Positions 1 to 8,200 of a stretch of DNA of 36,224 bases are shown here, piece by piece; positions within the stretch are counted from its first letter, which is position 1; each line of letters starts with the position of its first letter. The notes beneath the pieces are model-generated. The model did not search any database, was not told the DNA's origin, and saw only the letters and a program-made list of their open reading frames with translations. The translations under genes were made by a program, and so were the position numbers. Origin of the DNA: Eubacteriales Family XIII. Incertae Sedis bacterium (lineage in GTDB: Bacteria > Bacillota > Clostridia > Peptostreptococcales > Anaerovoracaceae); assembly GCA_031276135.1 (NCBI GenBank), contig JAISNR010000175.1:1-36224 (forward strand), given 5' to 3'.

Positions 1-194
1 CGATCGAATCCTGCGGCCGTCCCGGGTCTGCGGTTGAAAGTCCAAGCCGGCTGCGGGCAAAAGGACCCACGTAAACCGGACCGCGATTGCGGCGGCGAGC
101 ATGGCGCAGTTTAGATGTAAGTCCTTCCGGGAAAACCGGCAGGCGAGTGTGGGGGCAAAGACCGGGTCAGCCGGACGGCCGCAGGATTCGATCG
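1..194. repeat. 22-bp perfect inverted repeat (1-22 and 173-194) bracketing a GC-rich, non-coding, potentially structured segment
   Basis: cgatcgaatcctgcggccgtcc (1-22) is the exact reverse complement of ggacggccgcaggattcgatcg (173-194). The left edge is cut by the window. Confidence 0.8.
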
Positions 195-228
195 AGCGGA
201 TTTCAAAAAAAACAGCATGCAAGGCCTT

Positions 229-450
229 TTGTCCACATGCGGGAAACATCGGCGCGGGTTTGGGCGCGCGCGGACGCCGTTCGCGTTCATGAATATTTAT
301 TCAAACGAAAAGCCGTTGGAATCTCGTGACATTTCGCGTTATATGGAAAAATGTGGAACGAAACGCGCATATTCTTTCCCTCCGGGAATCCATCCACATT
401 CCAAAGCGCGCGGTTTCAATTAACCACAGGGTTATCCACAGTTTTCACAG
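229..450. promoter_or_regulatory. Cluster of DnaA-box-like 9-mers (possible oriC or DnaA-binding region)
   Basis: TTGTCCACA at 229-237, TTAACCACA at 420-428, perfect TTATCCACA at 432-440, near-box TTTTCACAG just after, plus degenerate boxes near 353 and 392. AT-rich stretch at about 580-610. No convincing CDS in 1-755. Confidence 0.4.
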
Positions 451-609
451 CCCGATCGCCGTGCCGAAGGATCGCGAAAAATCGCACCTCGCGGGTCCGG
501 GGTTTTATGGAAATCGGCTTTCCCGTGAATGCTCCATGAATAATTTCATGTCGGCTTGCGCTTGCGCAAACGCCACGCAAAAAACAAAAAATCACATCTC
601 AAAAAAATC

Positions 610-638
610 TTGCCATCCGGCGGAATCTATGATGTAAT
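610..638 (+). promoter_or_regulatory. Sigma70-type promoter for the acyl-CoA dehydrogenase-etfBA operon
   Basis: TTGCCA (610-615), 17-bp spacer, TGTAAT (633-638). Confidence 0.55.
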
Positions 639-755
639 GATAACAGAGCAAGTCGCAAACGAAAACCGCGCGGATCGCACGGGGCGTTTGCATAGAAAAC
701 CACACATTTCTCGTTTCATGTTTGCGGCAGCCGAACGGTTGCACCGGAGGTAAGA

Positions 756-1898
756 ATGGATTTCAAATTGTCAAAAACACATCTGTTGCAACAGGAGCTC
801 TTTCGCCGTTTCGCCGCAGCGGAGATCGCGCCGCTCGCCGAGGAAATGGACGAAACGGAGGTATACAACCTCGATCTCCTGAAAAAGTTGCACAAGTACG
901 GGATGATGGGCATTCCCTATTCGAAGGAATACGGGGGCGCCGGGGCGGATTACCTCACGTATGTGCTCTGCATGGAGGAGCTTTCCGCAGCGGACGCCTC
1001 CACGGGAATCACGATCTCCGTGCACACCTCGCTGGCCTGCTCCTGCATCGACGGTTTTGGAACGCCGGCGCAGAAGGAGAAATGGCTGCGTCCCTTGGTC
1101 AGCGGCCTGAAAACGGGTTGCTTCGGCCTCACCGAACCGAACGCGGGCTCCGACGCGGCGGGACAGCAGACGAAGGCCCTTCTCGACGGCGACGCGTATG
1201 TGATCAACGGCGCGAAGATCTTCACGACGAACGCGGGCTTCGCTGACACCTTCGTCATGTTCGCGATGACCGACAAATCGCTCGGAACCAAGGGCATCTC
1301 CGCCTTCGTCATCGACAGGAACACGCCGGGCCTGACCGTCGGCAAGAACATCCACAGGATGGGGATCCGCGCCGCCTCGAACTGCGAGGTCGCCTACGAC
1401 AATGTGCGCGTTCCCGTCGAGAACCGCCTCGGCAAGGAGGGCGAGGGCTTCAAGATTGCGATGAAAGCCCTCGACGCCGGCAGGATCGGCATCGCGGGGC
1501 AGGCCGTCGGCATCGCGCAGGGCGCGCTGAACGAGGCGATCAAATATATAAAAGAAAGAAAGCAGTTCAACAAGCGGATTTCATCGTTCCAGAATACGCA
1601 GTTCCGCGTCGCGGACATGCAGACGCTGATCGACGCCGCGCGGCTCTTGGCCTACAGGGCGGCGGTCACCAAAGACAACGGCGAGAATTACGGTCCGCAG
1701 GCGGCCATGGCCAAGCTCTACGCCTCGCGGATCGCCAACGACGTGACGCGGGATGCCGTGCAGTTGATGGGCGGTTACGGCTATTCGCGGGAATACCCGG
1801 TGGAAAGGATGATGCGGGACGCGAAGATCACGGAGATCTACGAGGGTACGTCCGAGGTCATGAAGATGGTGATCTCCGGCTCGATGAAGATCAGCTGA
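756..1898 (+). CDS. Acyl-CoA dehydrogenase (short-chain/butyryl-CoA dehydrogenase-like)
   Basis: 380 aa. Motifs CFGLTEPNAGSDA, ITNAGFAD-type flavin-binding region, QLMGGYGYSREYPVERMMRDAKITEIYEGTSEV. SD ggagg upstream. Adjacent to etfBA. Confidence 0.95.
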   Translation: MDFKLSKTHLLQQELFRRFAAAEIAPLAEEMDETEVYNLDLLKKLHKYGMMGIPYSKEYGGAGADYLTYVLCMEELSAADASTGITISVHTSLACSCIDGFGTPAQKEKWLRPLVSGLKTGCFGLTEPNAGSDAAGQQTKALLDGDAYVINGAKIFTTNAGFADTFVMFAMTDKSLGTKGISAFVIDRNTPGLTVGKNIHRMGIRAASNCEVAYDNVRVPVENRLGKEGEGFKIAMKALDAGRIGIAGQAVGIAQGALNEAIKYIKERKQFNKRISSFQNTQFRVADMQTLIDAARLLAYRAAVTKDNGENYGPQAAMAKLYASRIANDVTRDAVQLMGGYGYSREYPVERMMRDAKITEIYEGTSEVMKMVISGSMKIS

Positions 1899-1958
1899 GC
1901 GGCAACGGATTCCCATGCGATGTTTTGGCGGCCGAGGGGCCGCGACGGAGGCGACAGA

Positions 1959-2747
1959 ATGAAAATTGTAGTTTGCATCAAACAGGTTCCGGACACGAAC
2001 GAGGTCAAGCTCGATCCGGTGACGAACACGCTGATTCGGGAAGGCGTCCCGAGCATCATCAACCACGACGACAAATCCGGCATAGAGGCGGCGCTGCGGC
2101 TTCGCGACGAGGCCGGCGGCACGGTCACGGTCCTGTGCATGGGTCCGCCGCAGGCGGACACGGCGCTGCGCGAGGCGCTGGCCATGGGCTGTGACGAGGC
2201 GATCCTGATTTCGGGCAGGGAATTCGGAGGCTCCGACACGTGGGCGACGGCGGCCATCATCTCGGCCGCGCTGAAGAAGATCGGCTACGACGTCGTGATC
2301 ACGGGCCGGCAGGCCATCGACGGCGACACGGCGCAGGTGGGGCCGCAGATCGCGGAAACCATCGGCGTACCGCAGGTTTCCTACGTGGAGGAATTGCGCG
2401 CGGAGGGCGAAAAGCTCGTCGTGCGGCGGCAGTTCGAGGATCGCCGGCACATCATCGAGGTAAAGCCGCCCTGTCTGCTCACGGCCCTTTCGGAGTTGGC
2501 GGCGCCCCGCTACATGCACGTCGGCGGCATCGTGGACGCCTATCAAAAGGACATACGGATCCTCGGCTTCGACGATTTGAAAGACGACTTGAACCCCGAT
2601 TTCATCGGTCTGAAAGGTTCGCCCACCAATGTTGTGAAATCCTTCACAAAGCAGGCCAAGGGCGCGGGCACGATCCTCGCGGATGTCGGCGCGGACGAGG
2701 CGGTCGCGGCCATTATCCGGAAGATGGAAGAGAAGCATATCATTTAG
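1959..2747 (+). CDS. etfB: Electron transfer flavoprotein beta subunit
   Basis: MKIVVCIKQVPDTNEVKLDP...; ITGRQAIDGDTAQVGPQIAE signature; SD ggaggcgacag upstream of the internal ATG at 1959. Confidence 0.95.
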   Translation: MKIVVCIKQVPDTNEVKLDPVTNTLIREGVPSIINHDDKSGIEAALRLRDEAGGTVTVLCMGPPQADTALREALAMGCDEAILISGREFGGSDTWATAAIISAALKKIGYDVVITGRQAIDGDTAQVGPQIAETIGVPQVSYVEELRAEGEKLVVRRQFEDRRHIIEVKPPCLLTALSELAAPRYMHVGGIVDAYQKDIRILGFDDLKDDLNPDFIGLKGSPTNVVKSFTKQAKGAGTILADVGADEAVAAIIRKMEEKHII

Positions 2748-2756
2748 GAGGTTGCA

Positions 2757-3758
2757 ATGAGCAAGGATATCTATGTGGTCGTCGAACAGAGGGACGGCGT
2801 GATCGCCAAGGTCGGCCGGGAATTGATCGGAGAGGCGACGAAACTCGCGGCGGATTTGGGGCAGAAGGTGTATGCCGTCCTGATCGGCGACGCCGTGCGG
2901 GACAAGGCGCAGTCGCTGATCGAATACGGCGCCGACGGCGTCGTCTGCGTGCAGGATCCCATCCTGAAGGAATACGTCACGGAACCCTACGCCAAGGCGC
3001 TGACGGCGGTGATCCGGGACCGCGATCCGGAGATCGTGCTTTACGGCGCGACATCGATCGGCCGCGATCTCGCGCCGCGGGTGGCGTCGCGGATCCACAC
3101 GGGGCTCACGGCGGACTGCACGAAGCTCGACATCGACCCCGAATCGAAACTGCTTCTCATGACGCGGCCGGCCTTCGGCGGCAACATCATGGCCACCATC
3201 CTCTGCAAGGTCTACAGGCCGCAGATGGCGACCGTCAGACCGGGCGTCATGAAGCAATTGGAACGGGATGCGTCCCGCAAGGGAGAGATCGAGGAATTCA
3301 AGGTCGCGTTCGAACCCTCCGACATGAACGTGGTCATTCGGGAGGTCATCAAGGAAGAGCACAAGAAAACCGATATCACCGAAGCCAAGATCCTCGTTTC
3401 GGGCGGACGCGGCATCGGCACTCCGGACTATTTCAACACCCTGCGCGAATTGGCGGATGTCCTCGGCGGTGAGGTTTCTTCGTCCAGAGCCAACGTGGAC
3501 GCCGGCTGGATCGAGAAGGACCGGCAGGTCGGGCAGACGGGCAAAACGGTGCGCCCGAGTCTGTATTTGGCCTGCGGCATCTCCGGCGCGATACAGCATG
3601 TGGCCGGCATGGAAGGCGCAGAATGCGTGATCGCCATCAACAAGAACGATACGGCGCCCATCTTCGACGTGTCGGATCTCGGCATCGTCGGCGATGTCAA
3701 GGTCATCGTCCCCAAGCTCATCGAGGCCGCGAAGAAATACAAGGCCGCGAACGCTTAG
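2757..3758 (+). CDS. etfA: Electron transfer flavoprotein alpha subunit
   Basis: Conserved C-terminal FAD-binding segment LYLACGISGAIQHVAGMEGAECVIAINKNDTAPIFDVSDLGIVGD. Confidence 0.95.
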   Translation: MSKDIYVVVEQRDGVIAKVGRELIGEATKLAADLGQKVYAVLIGDAVRDKAQSLIEYGADGVVCVQDPILKEYVTEPYAKALTAVIRDRDPEIVLYGATSIGRDLAPRVASRIHTGLTADCTKLDIDPESKLLLMTRPAFGGNIMATILCKVYRPQMATVRPGVMKQLERDASRKGEIEEFKVAFEPSDMNVVIREVIKEEHKKTDITEAKILVSGGRGIGTPDYFNTLRELADVLGGEVSSSRANVDAGWIEKDRQVGQTGKTVRPSLYLACGISGAIQHVAGMEGAECVIAINKNDTAPIFDVSDLGIVGDVKVIVPKLIEAAKKYKAANA

Positions 3759-5221
3759 ACCGACGACAGATATTCGCCGCACGCCCGCGCGGCGCGGCGC
3801 CCCTCCGCGATGCCCCACACGACCAGGCCGGGGCCGCGCCGCATATCCCCGGCCGCGAATACCGAGAGCAGACTGCTCCTGTGCGAGTCGCCCTCCGTCG
3901 CGACGTTGCCGCGCGCGTCCGTCCTGAGGCCGAGCCGGTCGATCAGCGCGCGCTCGGGTCCCGTGAAGCCCATGGCCGTCAGCACGAGCTGCGCCGGGCG
4001 CAGTTTTTCCGTTCCCGCGAGCGCGCGCGGCGCCGGACGCCCGTCCTGCGCGGACCATTCGACGCGGACGGTTTTGACGCCGCTGACGCGTCCGTTCGTC
4101 CCCACGATCTCCTGCACGGTCGTCAGGTATTCGCGCGGATCGGCGCCGAACAGCGCGATGGCCTCCTGCTGGCCGTAATCGGTCTTGTGCACCTTGGGCC
4201 AGAGCGGCCAAGGGTTCTCCGCCGTCCGCTCCGCAGGCGGTTTCGGCATGATCTCGAGCTGTGTGACGCTCTTCGCGCCCTGCCGTATGGCGGTCGCCAC
4301 GCAGTCCGTGCCCGTGTCGCCGCCGCCCACGACGATCACGTCCTTGCCGGCGGCGACGGCGGCCTTGGCGCCGGCGTCCCGCGTTCCGTCGAGCAGGTTC
4401 TTGGTCGCGGCGGTGAGAAAGCGCACCGCGCTCACGACGCCGTCGAGCTCGCGGCCCGGAACGTCGAGCGGCCGTTCCCGCGTCGCGCCCGCGCAGAGCA
4501 CGGCCGCGTCGAAATCCCGCATCAGCGCGGACACGGGGTAGTCGCCGCCCACCTCCGACGAGAGGACGAACTGCACGCCCTCCTCCTCCATCAACGCGAC
4601 GCGCGCGAGCACGAGCGATTTGTCGAGCTTCATGTTCGGTATGCCGTACATGAGCAGACCGCCGGGCCGGTCGGCGCGCTCGAACACGGTGACGCCGTGG
4701 CCGAGCCGGTTCAGGAGCTCGGCGCAGGCGAGGCCCGCGGGACCCGAGCCGACGACGGCCACGCGCTTGCCCGTGCGCAACAGCGGCGGCTGCGGCTCCG
4801 GACCGCGCCGCAGCATCTCGTCGCCGACGAAGCGCTCGATCTCCTTGATCGTGACGGGCAGCGCGTGCTCGCCGAGCGTGCAGGAGCCCTCGCACAGCGC
4901 GGGACATACACGTCCTGTAAACTCAGGAAACGGATGGGTTTTTGAAAGCCGTTTGTAGGCTTCCTCGTAATCCCCCCGATACACGAGGTCGTTGACTTCG
5001 GGTATGAGGTTGCACAGCGGGCAGCCGATGGAAAGCCCCTCCACGACGAAGCCCGCGTGGCAGTAGGGCACGCCGCAGTCCATGCAGCGCGCGCCCTGTA
5101 TGCGCAGCGCTTCGGCGTCCCGGCCCGTCACGAATTCATCGTAATCCTTTATGCGTTCGGCGACGGGACGCTTGCCCGCTTCTTCCCGTTCGTATTCCAA
5201 AAAACCCGTGGGCTTTCCCAT
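3755..5221 (-). CDS. gltD: Glutamate synthase small subunit (NADPH)
   Basis: MGKPTGFLEYEREEAGKRPVAERIKDYDEF..., CMDCGVPYCH, VAVVGSGPAGLACAELLNRLGHGVTVFE, VIVVGGGDTGTDCVATAIRQGA. The ATG at 5221 is preferred over the ORF start. Confidence 0.95.
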   Translation of the reverse strand: MGKPTGFLEYEREEAGKRPVAERIKDYDEFVTGRDAEALRIQGARCMDCGVPYCHAGFVVEGLSIGCPLCNLIPEVNDLVYRGDYEEAYKRLSKTHPFPEFTGRVCPALCEGSCTLGEHALPVTIKEIERFVGDEMLRRGPEPQPPLLRTGKRVAVVGSGPAGLACAELLNRLGHGVTVFERADRPGGLLMYGIPNMKLDKSLVLARVALMEEEGVQFVLSSEVGGDYPVSALMRDFDAAVLCAGATRERPLDVPGRELDGVVSAVRFLTAATKNLLDGTRDAGAKAAVAAGKDVIVVGGGDTGTDCVATAIRQGAKSVTQLEIMPKPPAERTAENPWPLWPKVHKTDYGQQEAIALFGADPREYLTTVQEIVGTNGRVSGVKTVRVEWSAQDGRPAPRALAGTEKLRPAQLVLTAMGFTGPERALIDRLGLRTDARGNVATEGDSHRSSLLSVFAAGDMRRGPGLVVWGIAEGRRAARACGEYLSSV

Positions 5222-5222
5222 C

Positions 5223-8200
5223 TTATTCCGCCCTCCTCTCGCGCCGCGCCGCGTCGCCGATCGCCTTTTCAAAGGCGTACATCGCGCGGTCCTCCCCCTG
5301 CAGCTTTCGGCCCTTGGCCTCCTCCATCGCGCGCAGTATGCGCCGATAGCCCTCCGGGATGATCTTCAGGAAGGACTTGGCCGACGCGCTGAAGTCGTCG
5401 AGCACGGCCTTCGCCCGCGCGCTGCCCGTGTGCGCGAAATGCGCTTCGAGCAAACCCTTGAGCTCCTTCCGGTCGCCGGCGTCGAGGGCGTCGATGTGCA
5501 GGCCCTCGCGGTTGCAGTTTTGGAGAAACGCGGATTCGGCATCCAGGACATAGGCGACGCCGCCCGACATGCCGGCGGCGAAGTTGCGTCCGGTCCTGCC
5601 GAGGATCACGACCTTCCCGCCGGTCATGTACTCGCAGCCGTGGTCGCCCACGCCCTCCACGACGGCGGTCGCACCGCTGTTCCGCACGCAGAAGCGTTCG
5701 CCGGCCAGTCCGCGTATGTAGGCTTCGCCCGCGGTCGCACCGTAGAGCGCCACATTGCCGATGATGATGTTCTCGCCGGGATCGAAGGACGCGTCCGCGG
5801 GCGGGATCACGATGAGCCTGCCGCCGGACAGCCCCTTGCCCACGTGATCGTTCGATTCGCCGCAGAGCGTGAGCTCCACGCCCCGCGCGAGAAAAGCGCC
5901 GAAGCTCTGTCCGGCGGAGCCGTCGAAGCGCAGGCGTATCGTGGCGTCGGGCAGCCCTTCCGCGCCGTGCAAGCGCACGATTTCGCTCGAAAGCATGCAG
6001 CCGATCGTCCGGTTCCGGTTGTTTACGGGCAGCTCGTAGCGCACATCGCTCTTCCGCTCCACGGCGGAACGGCAGAGGGAGAGCAGCGTGTTTTGGTCCA
6101 CGGTGCGCCGCAGCGCGTGGTCCTGCGGCTGCGTGAACCGGCGCGGCGCGCCGTCCGCGACCGCCGGCCTGTGGAGAAGGCGCGACAGATCGATCGTCTT
6201 GGCCTTGTCGTTGATGTCGTTCGGGTTTCGCTGCAGGAGCTCGACGCGGCCGACGAGGTCCTCGAATCGGCGAACGCCCATGCGCGCCATCCACTCGCGC
6301 ACCTCCCGGGCCAGAAAGCGCATCAGGTTTTCGATGTACTCCGGTTTCCCCGCGAAGCGCTTGCAGAGCTCCGGGTTCTGGGTCGCGATGCCGACGGGGC
6401 AGGTGTCGAGATTGCAGACGCGCATCATGTCGCAGCCGAGCACGACGAGCGGCGCGGTCGCGAATGCGAATTCCTCCGCGCCGAGCAGCGCCGCTATGAC
6501 GATGTCGCGGCCCGTCAGGAGCTTTCCGTCCGTTTCGAGCACGACGCGGCCGCGCAGGTTGTTCATGAGCAGGCTCTGGTGCGCCTCCGCGACGCCGAGC
6601 TCCCACGGCAGTCCCGCGTGGCGGATGCTCGTGCGCGGCGCGGCGCCCGTTCCGCCGTCGTAGCCGCTGATGACGATGACGTCCGCGAGCCCCTTTGCGA
6701 CGCCCACCGCCACCGTTCCGACGCCCGCCTCGGACACGAGCTTGACGCTGATGCGCGCGTCGCGGTTCGCGCTCTTCAGGTCGCGGATCAGCTGGGCCAA
6801 ATCTTCTATCGAGTAGATGTCGTGGTGCGGCGGCGGCGAGATCAGGCCGACGCCGGGCGTGGAACGGCGGGATTTCGCGATCCAAGGGTACACCTTGTTG
6901 CCGGGCAGATGCCCGCCCTCGCCGGGCTTCGCGCCCTGCGCCATCTTGATCTGAATTTCCGCGGCGTTGTTCAGGTAATGGATGTCCACGCCGAAGCGTC
7001 CCGACGCCACCTGCTTGATCGCGCTCGAACGGTTCTCGCCGCCTTCGTCCGGGATGAAGCGTTCGGGAATCTCGCCGCCCTCGCCCGTGTTGCTGCGGCC
7101 GCCGAGGCGGTTCATGGCGACGGCCATGCATTCGTGCGCCTCGCGGCTGATCGAGCCGTAGGACATCGCACCTGTCTTGAAGCGTTTGATGATGTCCTCC
7201 GCAGGTTCCACGGCGTCGATGGGGATCGGCTTCTCCGCGGTCACGATGCGCAGGAGGCCGCGGAGGTTCTTGAGCTCCCGCGCGCGCATGTTGACGCAGG
7301 AGGAAAAGGTCTTGAACATCTCGTAGTTTCCCGTGCGGCAGGACTGCTGCAGGTAGAAGATGTTCTCCGGGTTGAACAGGTGGTATTCGCCGTCCTTGCG
7401 CCATTTGTAATCGCCGCCGGGATCGAGGGGTTCGCGCATGGTGACGGGGTCGAAGGCGCGGGCGTGCCGCAGGGCGCATTCCGCCTCGATCTCGCGCAGC
7501 GTGACGCCGCCGATGCGCGTGATGGCGCCCGTGAAATACTTGTCCACGACCGCCTCGCTCACGCCGAGGGCCTCGAAGATCTGCGCGCCGTGGTAGCTGC
7601 GCACAGTCGATATACCCATTTTTGACATTATTTTAACAATTGTATCGGTCATCGTTTGGCGGTAGTTTGCCTTTGCCGTTTCCGCGCAGACGAGAAGCCG
7701 CCCTTCCTCCGCCATCCGATCCAGCGAGTCATAGGCCAGCCAAGGGCAGACGGCGTCCGCGCCGAAGCCGACCAAGAGCGCGAGGTGATGCGCTTCTCTG
7801 GCTTCGCCGGTATCGACGATCAGGCTGATGCGCGTGCGGTTTCCCTTGCGGATGAGATGATGGTGCAGGCCGGAGGCGGCCAAAAGCGCGGGCATCGGGG
7901 GTTTGTACGCGGACGCGCCCCTGTCCGATAGGATGATGATGTTGTAGCCGCCGCTCATGGCCGCATCGACGGCGAGGAAGAGATCGTCGAGGGCCCGCGC
8001 GAGTCCGTCTTTCGCGCGCGCGTTGAACAGGATGGGCAGCGTCACGCTCGCGAAGCCGCGCCGGTTCACGCCGCGCAGCTTTGCGAGCTCCGCTTCCGTG
8101 AGCACGGGCGTCGAATGGCGGATCATGCGGCAGTTTTCGCTCCTCGGTTCGAGCAGGTTGCCCTCGCTGCCCAGCTGGATGTCGGAGGACGTGACGAGAT

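Noticed and set aside
1-25. tRNA T-arm-like sequence (cgatcgaatcctgc...) at the left edge
   Set aside because: No CCA or acceptor partner visible, and the same bases form one arm of a perfect inverted repeat; cannot be supported.
27-120. Fragments resembling a group II intron, cobalamin riboswitch or RNase P (gcggttgaaagtcc...)
   Set aside because: Only short motif resemblance; no consistent secondary structure or required core could be assembled by eye.
1581-4907. 1108-aa ORF antisense to the acyl-CoA dehydrogenase-etfBA and gltD region
   Set aside because: Low-complexity Arg/Ala-rich translation typical of spurious frames in GC-rich DNA; fully overlaps well-supported genes.
5151-7625. 824-aa ORF antisense to gltB
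   Set aside because: Shadow ORF of a strongly conserved gltB; no recognisable domain, His/Arg-rich composition.
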